A DNA stretch of 15,178 bases from Opacimonas sp040514355 (GTDB lineage: Bacteria; Pseudomonadota; Gammaproteobacteria; Enterobacterales; Alteromonadaceae), in assembly GCA_040514355.1 (NCBI GenBank), contig JBEVCF010000013.1, forward strand, positions 1 through 15,178. The letters run 5' to 3'. The notes under the pieces were generated by a model that saw nothing but the letters and a program-made list of their open reading frames with translations, was not told the DNA's origin and searched no databases. The position numbers and the translations under genes were made by a program. Positions 6,945 to 14,400 of this stretch are shown piece by piece (positions within the stretch are counted from its first letter, which is position 1; each line of letters opens with the position of its first letter).

Positions 6945-8023
6945 TAGTTACGCACTCGGTTAACACCTAATTCACCTACTTCAACTTGAATGGTAAGGCG
7001 CGCATTATCGCGTTCGATAGTCAGTTGAAGTTCTGTACCGGGCGGTGTTTCGGCGATGAAATCCAGTGTTTCTGAGGCGTTTGAAATAGATTGTTCATCA
7101 ATCGCTAACAAAATGTCTCCGACTTGGACGCCGGCCAAATCTGCAGGGCTACCACTGGCCACATTTGATATAACGATACCATCTTGATCGGGATATTCAG
7201 TACCTGAAAAACCCAATTGTCCGCGAGTGACTTTACCATTGACAATAATATCTTCCATCACGCGCTTAGCGAGAGTGTAAGGTACAGCAAAGTTAACGCC
7301 ATCAACATCACGCACACGGCGTTGAGCATCTAACGTTTTAAAGTTGGCATTGGTGATCCCGAGTAAATAACCTTCAGAATCAACTAACGCGCCTCCCGAA
7401 TTCCCCTGGTTGAGCACGGCATCGGTTTGGATAAAGTCGACATAATTAGCCAATCCATTACGCCCCGTTCGACTTACGATCCCTTGAGTGATCGTTTGTC
7501 CTAAGTTATATGGGTTACCAATGGCCATAACAAAGTCTCCCACCCGTGTTTTAGGTTCAGATAACTGCGGGATGGGGTGTATGTTTTCCGCTGAGATTTT
7601 CAGTACAGCCAAATCGGTAAACATATCATAGCCTACAATTTGTGCTTCTACGATGCGGCTATCTTGCAGTGCAACGAAGATGGAGGCTGCATTATTAATC
7701 ACGTGGTAACATGTGAGGATATAGCCGTCTTCGGTCATGATGACGCCTGAACCTAGATTAGTTCGTTCCCTTGAGGAGTTGCCAAAGATCCGACTATTTT
7801 CGATACTCACACTGTAGATATTGACTACAGAAGGGGCTGAACGAGATACGGCATCGTAATAGGTTAGGCGTTTGCTTACCGGTTCACTGCGAAACCATGT
7901 TGAAAATGCAATTCCACTGCCGTGACGAAGCTCTGGTACTAGCAGCAAAATCAATGCAGCTACAATCGCCCCGATGATGATTGAGCGAATAAAAAACCAC
8001 ATTATGCGTTGCCCACTAGCCAT
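6944..8023 (-). CDS. degS: Site-1 serine protease DegS, periplasmic stress sensor
   Basis: DegS is an inner-membrane-anchored HtrA protease that senses misfolded outer-membrane proteins through its PDZ domain. It then makes the first cut in the anti-sigma factor RseA, releasing sigma-E. The 359-residue protein has an N-terminal membrane anchor (about 8-30) and a trypsin-like domain with the triad H107, D137 and S209 in NQGNSGGALVD. It has a single C-terminal PDZ domain (about 255-350). One PDZ plus a membrane anchor distinguishes it from DegQ next door. The TCYHVI around the histidine has Cys where many relatives have Asn. The ATG at 8023 has GGA about 7 bases upstream. It is separated from degQ by a strong terminator, so it needs its own promoter in 8024-8097, which I could not identify. 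Confidence 0.93.
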   Translation of the reverse strand: MASGQRIMWFFIRSIIIGAIVAALILLLVPELRHGSGIAFSTWFRSEPVSKRLTYYDAVSRSAPSVVNIYSVSIENSRIFGNSSRERTNLGSGVIMTEDGYILTCYHVINNAASIFVALQDSRIVEAQIVGYDMFTDLAVLKISAENIHPIPQLSEPKTRVGDFVMAIGNPYNLGQTITQGIVSRTGRNGLANYVDFIQTDAVLNQGNSGGALVDSEGYLLGITNANFKTLDAQRRVRDVDGVNFAVPYTLAKRVMEDIIVNGKVTRGQLGFSGTEYPDQDGIVISNVASGSPADLAGVQVGDILLAIDEQSISNASETLDFIAETPPGTELQLTIERDNARLTIQVEVGELGVNRVRN

Positions 8024-8097
8024 GTGTATTCCATAAATTAAATTGATGCATTAAGCATATCACGAAGTCCGCAAAAAAGGGGACTGCCGAAACAAAA

Positions 8098-8131
8098 AAA
8101 CGGTTAAATGATCGATATCATTTAACCGTTT
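8098..8131 (-). terminator. Intrinsic terminator of degQ
   Basis: A perfect 15-bp stem (8098-8112 with 8117-8131) closes a CGAT loop. On the minus strand it runs into a T-rich tract (8091-8100 complement, seven T, then G, then TTT in the wider context). It lies 14 bases after the degQ stop codon and separates degQ from degS. The plus strand lacks a T tract, so it acts on minus-strand transcripts. Confidence 0.9.
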
Positions 8132-8145
8132 AAGATAACGTTAAA

Positions 8146-9526
8146 CTAACGTATAACAATATACAATGAAGCGTTACCGCGTTTCACATTAAGGGCGATA
8201 ACATCGTCCTCTTTATCTTTGAGCATATCGGTTAACTCTTTGATGTTATTGACGCGTTGACGATTGACACCAATGATCACATCGTTCTTCTTCAGGCCAA
8301 TACTCACGGCCGGGCTACGAGCTTCAATTTCACNNNNNNNNNNCGGTAATACCTCGGTTACCCGCGAGGTCAGTCCCGTTTTCGAACGTCGCGCCCTCAA
8401 AGGCCGGATGGATTTCAGCAGCGGTGACTGCTTGGAAACCTGCATCGCCTAATACTACGTTGACAGCCAATGCTTCACCCTGACGGATGATACCTAGCTC
8501 TACTTTTGCGCCTGCGCCCATTGACGCGATTTTGGCTCTAAGTTCAGCAAAACTATTAATCAGTTTGCCATTGACCTTACTGATAATATCACCGGCCTGA
8601 ATACCTGCTTTGGCGGCAGCTGAATCCTCAGTGACCTCTGCAACAAATGCGCCTTTATTCACTTCAGAGTTGAATGCTTCGGCCAATCCCGCATCCACAT
8701 CATTGCCAATGACACCGAGTAAGCCTCGGCGCACTTCACCAAATTCGATCATTTGTTTGATGAGGTTGTTCATCATATTACTGGGGATCGCAAATCCAAT
8801 GCCGACGTTACCTGCATTGGCTCCTGGGGCAAAAATAGCGGCATTGATCCCGACTAACTCACCTTTTAGGTTGATCAATGCGCCACCAGAATTACCGCGA
8901 TTAATTGCCGCATCGGTTTGGATGAAGTTTTCGTAACCACCCACATTCACCCCTGTACGGCCTAATGCAGATACAATACCAGAGGTGACGGTCTGCGATA
9001 ACCCGAAAGGATTGCCAATGGCAATCACAAAATCGCCCACGCGGAGTTTGTCTGAATCAGCAAGGGTGATCTCAGTGAGTTTATCCGGTTCGATTTCTAA
9101 TAATGCGATATCGCTTTCATTGTCCGTACCGACCTTGGTGGCTTCAAATTCACGCCCGTCAGTGAGGGTAACGACGATTTTGTCTGCGCTATCAACTACA
9201 TGCGCATTCGTCACAATGTAACCTTTATCAGCATCGACGATCACACCAGAACCGAGACTGCGGAAGGGACGTTCTTGGACTTGCCCACCTTGACCACCAA
9301 AGAAGGGACGAAACATTTCTGGGATCGCTTGTCTAGAGACCTGTTTGCCTTCGACCGAAATACTGACAACCGCAGGCATGGTTTCTTCCAGCATAGGCGC
9401 AAGAGAAGGGATCTCAGTGTTACTGGAAAAGAAGGGAATAGCGACAGCTTGGGTTGGGATGTTGGCTAGCAATACAAAGCCGCTGACAAGACTGACAACG
9501 GCGAACTTTTTGAGAAACGCATTCAT
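8146..9526 (-). CDS. degQ: Periplasmic serine endoprotease DegQ/DegP, interrupted by an assembly gap
   Basis: This HtrA-family protease degrades misfolded periplasmic proteins. From the ATG at 9526 there is a signal peptide (about residues 1-29). The protease domain follows with H109 (TNAHVV), D139 (ESDIALLEIE) and S213 (NRGNSGGAL), then PDZ1 and PDZ2 ending in RGNASLYIVIR, close to the E. coli DegQ end. A GTG at 9538 in the same frame overlaps the AGGAG Shine-Dalgarno (9538-9542), so I reject it; the ATG at 9526 is 11 bases away. Ten Ns at 8334-8343 fall at the start of PDZ2. The two flanks are in different frames if the gap is really ten bases. Alignment to E. coli DegQ from memory suggests about two residues are missing, so the gene is probably intact. 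Confidence 0.92.
8334..8343. other. Run of ten N (assembly gap) inside degQ
   Basis: Ten undetermined bases interrupt degQ between the codons for GNRGIT and EIEARSPA. The known flanking bases are one G of a codon on one side and GT on the other, so an uninterrupted gene needs a gap length divisible by three. Comparison with the E. coli DegQ segment suggests a true length of 3 rather than 10. The run is therefore a placeholder. Confidence 0.85.
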
Positions 9527-9571
9527 CAAAAATAACACTCCTGTTTACGATAATAAATACAAAGATTTACT

Positions 9572-9601
9572 AAAAGACCTAGAGCGCTGTGATAAAGTTC
9601 C
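9572..9601 (-). promoter_or_regulatory. Candidate sigma-E promoter of degQ
   Basis: On the minus strand GGAACTT (9601 down to 9595) matches the sigma-E -35 consensus exactly. After 17 bases comes TCTTTT (9577-9572), a partial match to the TCTGA/TCTAA-type -10. Transcription would start near 9566, leaving a short leader before the AGGAG of degQ. The E. coli degP promoter has the same GGAACTT element. The site starts immediately downstream of the zapG stop codon. Confidence 0.55.
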
Positions 9602-9603
9602 TT

Positions 9604-10026
9604 TTATTTCTCTTTAATTTCCGTTCCGGTAAACAAACCTGAACTACTGTTAGAGAAATCTCGAGGTTGGTAGTCCGCACTGGTCTTTTCGCGCTTTTCT
9701 TTCTCTTTCATACGCAAATATGGCGAAGCATGTTCACCGAAAAAAGTGATTTTCTCATCGCTAGTCTTATTTGCTTTTGCAGAGAGAATATATTCGAATT
9801 CAGTGATTTGTTCAGACAACAACGATGCTTGTTGGTTTAATTTGGCGAGTGTTTCTTTCGCGTTGAGACACTGGTCCTGAAGCTGAGTCATAAATACGCG
9901 CTCATGTTCTGCCTCATCCGTGTTTGGGCGAGTTGCTGTTGGAGAGTTGAAAGAGACCTTTGCAATGATCAAACCGATTACAACACCCACAATCAGTACA
10001 CCGCTGTATATGATAACTTCTTGCAT
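9604..10026 (-). CDS. zapG: Z-ring/envelope-associated protein ZapG (YhcB, DUF1043 family)
   Basis: This small inner-membrane protein has one N-terminal transmembrane helix (about residues 4-25) followed by a coiled-coil cytoplasmic region (about 40-85). The C-terminal part is charged and low in complexity. This is the architecture of the YhcB/DUF1043 family, which links cell division, cell shape and envelope synthesis. The frame is open to a GTG at 10035, but that codon overlaps the AAGG Shine-Dalgarno (10035-10038). The ATG at 10026 has ideal spacing of 8 bases, giving 140 residues. It is upstream of degQ on the same strand and divergent from zapE, the order known from many gammaproteobacteria. 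Confidence 0.87.
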   Translation of the reverse strand: MQEVIIYSGVLIVGVVIGLIIAKVSFNSPTATRPNTDEAEHERVFMTQLQDQCLNAKETLAKLNQQASLLSEQITEFEYILSAKANKTSDEKITFFGEHASPYLRMKEKEKREKTSADYQPRDFSNSSSGLFTGTEIKEK

Positions 10027-10099
10027 AAAATTCACCTTGTTTCTCAGATTGATGAGGATAACAAAGTTTTTACATTATGTCTTTGCTACGTCAGTCTGA

Positions 10100-10127
10100 T
10101 TTTCATCTTTTCTAAATTCATTATATT
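10100..10127 (+). promoter_or_regulatory. Possible sigma-70 promoter of zapE
   Basis: TTTTCA (10100-10105) and TATATT (10122-10127) are separated by 16 bases in the divergent region between zapG and zapE. The -10 matches 5 of 6 and the -35 4 of 6 consensus bases. The region is very AT-rich, so chance matches are likely. Confidence 0.35.
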
Positions 10128-10166
10128 ATATCGGTTCTGGTAACTCTTTTTTCAAGTGAAATTTTT

Positions 10167-11279
10167 GTGACGACAACCGCTCTTACGCCATGGGAAAAAT
10201 ATCAACAAGATCTGGCGCAACCGGGCTTTGCTTATGATGCCGCTCAAGAGCATGCTGTAAAAGAATTACAGCGCTTGTATGATGAATTGACCAAGCCGAC
10301 CCAAAAAGTCACATGGCGTGTCAAAATCAAAGCCAAGTTCGGCAAAGGCATGAGCAAACCATCCATTCAAGGTATTTATTTCTGGGGTGGTGTAGGCCGA
10401 GGCAAAACCTATTTGGTAGATACCTTTTATGACTGTTTGCCATTTGAGCAAAAAATGCGTATCCATTTTCACCGCTTTATGCATCGTGTCCACAGTGAGC
10501 TCAAAACCTTAGACGGGCAGTCCGATCCCCTGCAAATCGTCGCGCAACGCTTAGCCAGTGAAGCCCGAGTGATTTGTTTTGATGAGTTTTTTGTTTCAGA
10601 TATCACCGACGCTATGATCTTGGGCACTTTGATGCAAGCGTTGTTCGTTCAAGGAATTGTGTTAGTAGCAACGTCGAATATTGTCCCAGACGAATTGTAT
10701 CGCAATGGTTTGCAACGGGCGCGATTTTTACCTGCGATTGAGTTAATTAATCAAAACACGCGTATTGTGAATGTTGATAGCGGGGTAGATTATCGTCTGC
10801 GTACTTTGCAGCAAGCAGAAATTTATCACCACCCGTTGGATGAGCAAGCTCAGCGAAATTTGGATGAGTATTTTGTCAAATTAGCACCAGAAGCAGGCGT
10901 CAAAAACACACCCATAGAAATTGAAGGCCGTATGATACCAACTCTGCGCAGTGCGGATGGAGTGTTGATGATAGGCTTTCGCGCGTTATGTGATGGACCG
11001 CGTTCACAGACGGACTATATGGAGTTGAGTCGCATTTACCACACGGTGTTACTGGCTGATGTTGAACAAATGGGGTTGGCGGTTGACGATATTGCCCGTC
11101 GTTTTATTGCGATGGTGGATGAGTTCTATGAACGCAATGTCAAACTGATTATCTCAGCACAAGTGCCCTTGGAGGAGCTCTATACCGATGGGCGACTCAA
11201 TTTTGAGTTCAAGCGCTGTTTGTCGCGTCTACAAGAAATGCAGTCTCACGACTACCTCGCGGCGCAACATATCCCCTAA
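10167..11279 (+). CDS. zapE: Cell division ATPase ZapE (AFG1-like)
   Basis: This AFG1/ZapE-family P-loop ATPase associates with the division ring and modulates FtsZ assembly. The Walker A motif GGVGRGKT (74-81) is followed by the family's FHRFMHRVH (101-109), Walker B VICFDEFFV (135-143) and a sensor-1-like VATSN (167-171). GLQRARFLPAI (181-191) carries probable arginine-finger residues. Its 370 residues are typical. The start is GTG at 10167, with a weak AAGTG about 8 bases upstream; no ATG fits the conserved N-terminus WEKYQQDLAQPGF. It is divergent from zapG. Confidence 0.93.
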   Translation: MTTTALTPWEKYQQDLAQPGFAYDAAQEHAVKELQRLYDELTKPTQKVTWRVKIKAKFGKGMSKPSIQGIYFWGGVGRGKTYLVDTFYDCLPFEQKMRIHFHRFMHRVHSELKTLDGQSDPLQIVAQRLASEARVICFDEFFVSDITDAMILGTLMQALFVQGIVLVATSNIVPDELYRNGLQRARFLPAIELINQNTRIVNVDSGVDYRLRTLQQAEIYHHPLDEQAQRNLDEYFVKLAPEAGVKNTPIEIEGRMIPTLRSADGVLMIGFRALCDGPRSQTDYMELSRIYHTVLLADVEQMGLAVDDIARRFIAMVDEFYERNVKLIISAQVPLEELYTDGRLNFEFKRCLSRLQEMQSHDYLAAQHIP

Positions 11280-11315
11280 TTCGTTTTTGGCATAGAGAGT
11301 TCACGCTTTTACAGT

Positions 11316-11321
11316 TATAAT
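11316..11321 (+). promoter_or_regulatory. Probable -10 element of the yeeN-type gene
   Basis: A perfect TATAAT lies 63 bases before the start codon in the 105-base gap after zapE. I see no convincing -35 at 16-18 bases. The leader also holds a small 6-bp hairpin (11335-11351) between this element and the gene. Confidence 0.45.
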
Positions 11322-11384
11322 ACGCAACATATACTGCTGACAGGCTCAGCACTATCACAGCACAACAAAAGATAGAGAAATAAT

Positions 11385-12107
11385 ATGGGAAGAGCATTTG
11401 AAGTCCGCAAAAACGCCATGGCAAAAACAGCGGGCCAAAAAACCAAAGTATATTCAAAATACGGTAAAGAAATCTATGTGACGGCCAAGAACGGCGGCAC
11501 GGATCCCGAGGCAAACCTTGCCCTAAAACGCCTCATTGAAAAAGCCAAAAAAGACCAAGTGCCCAGTCATGTTATCGATAAAGCGATAGACAAGGCTGCC
11601 GGTGGCGCCGGTGAGGATTTTGTTCCTGCGCGTTACGAAGGCTTTGGCCCAGGCAACTGTATGGTCATCGTAGATTGCTTAACGGATAATAATAACCGTA
11701 CGATCACCGACGTGCGCAACTGTTTTACCAAAACCAATGCCAAGATCGGCGCACCAGGTGCCGTGTCGCACATGTTTGATCACGCTGCGGTATTTGGGTT
11801 TGCGGGTGATGACGAAGACAGCGTATTAGAAGCCTTAATGGAAGCTGATGTTGATGTCACTGATGTGGAAGCTGAAGATGGTAAAATCACCGTATTTGCG
11901 CCGCATACTGAGTTTTACAAAGTCAAAACTGCGTTGCATGATGCATTTCCCGACGTGACATTAGAGGTGGAAGAAATCACCTTTGTGCCACAGACAGATG
12001 TAGAAATCAGCGCTGATGATATGCCGATGTTTGAAAAGTTCTTGGATATGCTTAACGATTGTGACGATGTCCAAAACGTCTACCACAATGCTATTTTACC
12101 AGAGTAA
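11385..12107 (+). CDS. yeeN: YebC/PmpR-family protein, YeeN type
   Basis: This protein of 240 residues belongs to the YebC/PmpR/TACO1 family, described both as DNA-binding regulators and as ribosome-associated translation factors. The N-terminus MGRAFEVRKN with YSKYGKEIYVTAKNGG, and the motifs VPSHVIDKAIDKA, ARYEGFGPGN and VQNVYHN, resemble E. coli YeeN more than YebC. YebC begins MAGHSKW and has a different first domain. A YebC orthologue is expected elsewhere next to ruvC. Acidic stretches (DDED, ADDMPMF) fill the later domains. The gene stands alone, with its own -10 element and a strong terminator. The molecular role of the YeeN branch is not something I can state. Confidence 0.85.
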   Translation: MGRAFEVRKNAMAKTAGQKTKVYSKYGKEIYVTAKNGGTDPEANLALKRLIEKAKKDQVPSHVIDKAIDKAAGGAGEDFVPARYEGFGPGNCMVIVDCLTDNNNRTITDVRNCFTKTNAKIGAPGAVSHMFDHAAVFGFAGDDEDSVLEALMEADVDVTDVEAEDGKITVFAPHTEFYKVKTALHDAFPDVTLEVEEITFVPQTDVEISADDMPMFEKFLDMLNDCDDVQNVYHNAILPE

Positions 12108-12182
12108 CTTTTTTCGCTAGGGCTGAGTTCTCAGTGTATCCATGTAGAACATCAGATTAAAGCAAGCATTGCTCGCATTTAG

Positions 12183-12217
12183 AAAAGGCCTCAATAATTG
12201 TTTATTGAGGCCTTTTT
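12183..12217 (+). terminator. Intrinsic terminator of the yeeN-type gene
   Basis: A perfect 15-bp stem (12183-12197 with 12202-12216) around a TTGT loop ends in five T residues and lies about 75 bases after the stop codon. The A-run at 12183-12186 also gives a short T tract on the minus strand, so it may stop transcripts from both sides. Confidence 0.92.
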
Positions 12218-12270
12218 ATTGGGTTAATGCAACTGCGTTGGCATCATCAATATGACAATGCCAATAGTGG

Positions 12271-12354
12271 TTAGATAAGGAAGTTGAATAACCACAGCAA
12301 GAATAAAGAAAATACAAAGAAACCTAATAGCCAATATGTCGGATTATCAAACTT
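12271..12354 (-). pseudogene. Possible 3' remnant of a membrane protein gene
   Basis: In a frame different from the cupin fragment upstream, 27 codons read KFDNPTYW followed by a strongly hydrophobic helix ending LLWLFNFLI and a TAA. This looks like the last transmembrane helix of a transporter and has no start of its own. It sits exactly where the cupin gene breaks off, so it may be the tail left after a deletion joined two genes. It is short, and a chance hydrophobic reading frame is possible. Confidence 0.35.
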
Positions 12355-12637
12355 ACCAGGTACGACATACCAAGAACACTTCGGCAGTTTCATGCGAATG
12401 CAAAGAATTGTATTTACCTGTTGGTAAGGATACGCCACCGACATTAAATCCATGCGGTTCAACAATATTGATGTGTTGTTTGCTATTTTCAGCTACCCCA
12501 GGACCGATAATGCAGTAATTGAGTTTGCCATCGCGATTAGGTAGACGCGTATCAACAAACGCTTCAGCACAAGGAATATAATCAAATTTGCGAACCACAC
12601 GCTGGGCGAGTGATAAGGAAGAGTCTGTAGCTGTCAT
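12353..12637 (-). pseudogene. Truncated cupin-domain protein gene
   Basis: The frame from the ATG at 12637 (AGG about 7 bases upstream) gives 94 residues. They end in SLPTGKYNSLHSHETAEVF, the metal-binding HxH...E first motif of a cupin barrel, and then stop after CRTW. A cupin needs the second half of the barrel with a second motif, and nothing that continues it is seen in the other two frames. The gene therefore appears broken, either by deletion or by frameshift. It retains a good promoter and an operator-like site, so the loss may be recent. Cupins of this sort act in sugar or small-acid metabolism; the substrate is unknown. It would belong with the neighbouring LacI, SnoaL-like and SDR genes. 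Confidence 0.6.
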
Positions 12638-12660
12638 TGTATTACCTAAAAGAACCAATT

Positions 12661-12677
12661 TGTACTTCGAATGCAAA
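12661..12677. promoter_or_regulatory. TTCGAA-centred operator-like site A (cupin promoter)
   Basis: The string TTGTACTTCGAATGCAA is centred on TTCGAA (12666-12671) and overlaps the predicted start of transcription of the cupin gene. Its left part matches the site at the window end, and its right part matches the site at 14347-14362. A CG centre is typical of LacI-family operators. Confidence 0.55.
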
Positions 12678-12706
12678 ATGATATTTTGCTTTAGTCGGAA
12701 TTGCAA
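12678..12706 (-). promoter_or_regulatory. Sigma-70 promoter of the cupin gene
   Basis: On the minus strand TTGCAA (12706-12701) and TATCAT (12683-12678) are exactly 17 bases apart, matching 4 of 6 and 5 of 6 consensus bases. The operator-like site A follows directly, covering the start point. A perfect 12-bp palindrome AACAATATTGTT (12706-12717) adjoins the -35 element. Confidence 0.6.
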
Positions 12707-12739
12707 ACAATATTGTTAATATGAAGTAAAAATAGGACG

Positions 12740-13786
12740 TTAGGCGGATAGGCCTTTGCGCAAAATGCCGCTAAAAGACCGTTTTTCTGGGGGCATGTCA
12801 GGGTTTTCAATGCGTTGCATTAACATGGCTACAGCAGCTTCTGCCATCATTTCTAACGGTTGCACAATGGTTGTTAGTTGATACGCATCCCAACGCGCCG
12901 GCGCAGCCCCATCAAAACCCACAATGGCGATATCTTCTGGTACACGTAGGCCTAACGAGTGTTTGGCTGCGTCAATGCAGCCTAGTGCCATAATGTCATT
13001 AGCACAAATAACTGCATCCGGAGTCCAACCTTGTTCTTGGATGAGATTTTTGAGTGAAAGTTTACCACTGTCATAACTATAATCACCTTCAATGATTTGC
13101 ACTTCGGCGATATCTAATTCGTGTAAGCGCGTCAAAGCGCCTTGCATCCGATTGGCAGAAACGGCGGAATCAGCCGGGCCAGTGATGATACAAAATTTAC
13201 GATAGCCTTGGTCACACAGCATATTAACAAGAGTGCGTTCCCCTTCTGCGTTATCGCAACTAACGGAGCTTGAAGGTACCGAGTTTGTGGTACGGTTGTA
13301 ATACACAAATGGGATGTTGCGCGTTTCAAAAAATGCTAATTGTTCATCTTTTAACTGAGCCGCTAAGATCACACCGTCCACCTGATAACCCCAAATTTGA
13401 TCCATCATCGAGGTTACATCGCTTTCTTGCTCCAGCATGAATAAGAGCATGTGAACACCACGGTCATTAAAATCACGCGATAGTTCTACGAGTAATTCAG
13501 GGTAGTGTAAATTGGCATCATTATTGACCACTACAGCAACGATATTTGAGCGCCGGGTAATGAGTGACCGAGCAATCGCATTAGGCTGGTAGCCGAGTTG
13601 CTTTGCAACATACTGCACTTTTTCGCGCATTTTATTAGACACACTTGCGCCTGGCTTGAAGCATCGTGAGACGGCCGATTGTGATACACCGGCTGCGCGC
13701 GCAACATCATAAGAGGTAGCACGTTGTTGTGCACTTTTCAATTCTGCTTGGACTTGCGAAAGCAAGCTTTTGTCGATGATGGCCAT
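12740..13786 (-). CDS. LacI-family transcriptional regulator
   Basis: This repressor of 348 residues has a helix-turn-helix at about 25-44 (SYDVARAAGVSQSAVSRCF) and the hinge helix NAIARSLITRRS (69-80), whose Leu would insert at the central CG of an operator. A periplasmic-binding-protein-like effector domain fills residues 82-340. The C-terminus includes IAIVGFDGA and the TTIVQPLEMMAEAAV region, as in sugar-responsive LacI, GalR and PurR relatives. An N-terminal extension of about 24 residues before the HTH is longer than usual. The ATG at 13786 has only a weak purine-rich stretch upstream. It is 26 bases downstream of the SnoaL-like gene on the same strand, so probably in one operon. TTCGAA-centred sites around it are its likely targets. 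The effector is unknown. Confidence 0.9.
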   Translation of the reverse strand: MAIIDKSLLSQVQAELKSAQQRATSYDVARAAGVSQSAVSRCFKPGASVSNKMREKVQYVAKQLGYQPNAIARSLITRRSNIVAVVVNNDANLHYPELLVELSRDFNDRGVHMLLFMLEQESDVTSMMDQIWGYQVDGVILAAQLKDEQLAFFETRNIPFVYYNRTTNSVPSSSVSCDNAEGERTLVNMLCDQGYRKFCIITGPADSAVSANRMQGALTRLHELDIAEVQIIEGDYSYDSGKLSLKNLIQEQGWTPDAVICANDIMALGCIDAAKHSLGLRVPEDIAIVGFDGAAPARWDAYQLTTIVQPLEMMAEAAVAMLMQRIENPDMPPEKRSFSGILRKGLSA

Positions 13787-13812
13787 ATTCTTTCTACTCA
13801 GACTGCTTTGTT

Positions 13813-14331
13813 TTATTCTGGTTTGGCAGGGACTTTTTCACCCTTGTCATAGGCTTCCCACCCTTCGCCATTAAAAACGTCTACGCCGAGTTGAGCCAAA
13901 ATGTATGGAAAATCGACGCTCACCCAATTATCAGCGATGCGCTTTTCCTTGACATGCCAAAAATCCATATACTTTATAATAACACGTTTGCCCGTAGCTG
14001 GGATCCCCATGAATGTACCACTGTGCGTGGCTTCAATAAACCCTAATGCGGATACCCACTCGCCCTGTGCTACACGGGCTTCGTCACAATAAACGCGGTC
14101 AGTAAATGCGGCTCTTAATGGCAGTTGCCAGTTATTTCTAAACGCCTCTAGCCCATTTTTGGTACCACAACCGTAATTGCCCATCCAGCGAAAATCGTCA
14201 GTGAAATAGGTATGCATGTCATCGGCATTGGCACCCAAGGCATCAGTCATAGCAGCCACCACGGCTAAACTCTCTTGGGTTTTGCTCAGGTCGTTATGTT
14301 CAGTCAGGTGGTTGTGGTATTTTTTGCTCAT
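13813..14331 (-). CDS. SnoaL/NTF2-like protein (ester-cyclase-like)
   Basis: This protein of 172 residues has the SnoaL-like cone fold pattern: an N-terminal helix, DDMHTYFTDDFRWMG, then EATHSGTFMGIPATGKRVIIKYMDFWHVKEKRIADNWVSVD, the typical second half of this fold. Members include polyketide cyclases, isomerases and many uncharacterised enzymes, so the fold does not fix the reaction. No signal peptide or membrane segment is seen. The ATG at 14331 lacks a clear Shine-Dalgarno. It heads the operon with the lacI-type gene and shares a 69-base control region with the divergent SDR, which suggests a role in the same pathway. Confidence 0.75.
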   Translation of the reverse strand: MSKKYHNHLTEHNDLSKTQESLAVVAAMTDALGANADDMHTYFTDDFRWMGNYGCGTKNGLEAFRNNWQLPLRAAFTDRVYCDEARVAQGEWVSALGFIEATHSGTFMGIPATGKRVIIKYMDFWHVKEKRIADNWVSVDFPYILAQLGVDVFNGEGWEAYDKGEKVPAKPE

Positions 14332-14339
14332 TATTGGTC

Positions 14340-14369
14340 TTGTAATTTGAATTCGAATGCAATTAGACT
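14340..14369 (+). promoter_or_regulatory. Operator-like site B within the SnoaL/SDR divergent promoter region
   Basis: TTGAATTCGAATGCAA (14347-14362) is a near-perfect 16-bp palindrome with a CG centre; only one base pair breaks the symmetry. On the plus strand it lies between a possible -35 TTGTAA (14340-14345) and -10 TAGACT (14364-14369), 18 bases apart, each a 4-of-6 match. Binding here could repress both the SDR gene and the SnoaL-lacI operon. The operator is better supported than the promoter. Confidence 0.55.
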
Positions 14370-14400
14370 AAAACAACTATCACATTACTGGCAAATAATT

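Noticed and set aside
8066..8085. AGTCC / GGACT inverted repeat upstream of degS
   Set aside because: Only 5 bp with a 10-base loop, no conserved context; expected by chance.
9527..9538. GTG start of degQ at 9538
   Set aside because: The codon overlaps the AGGAG Shine-Dalgarno sequence, so a ribosome placed there would start at 9526.
9788..9802. TTCGAATTCA string resembling site B
   Set aside because: It lies inside the zapG coding sequence, lacks the outer TTG/CAA arms and is probably chance.
10027..10035. GTG start of zapG at 10035
   Set aside because: It overlaps the AAGG Shine-Dalgarno; the ATG at 10026 has the right spacing.
12238..12264. TTGGCAT / ATGCCAA inverted repeat with 13-base loop as a terminator
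   Set aside because: There is no T tract on either strand and the loop is long; the real terminator is at 12183-12217.
14275..14400. N-terminal extension of the SDR to 14275
   Set aside because: The extra residues overlap the SnoaL-like gene start and the operator region; classical SDRs begin just before the TGxxxGIG motif.
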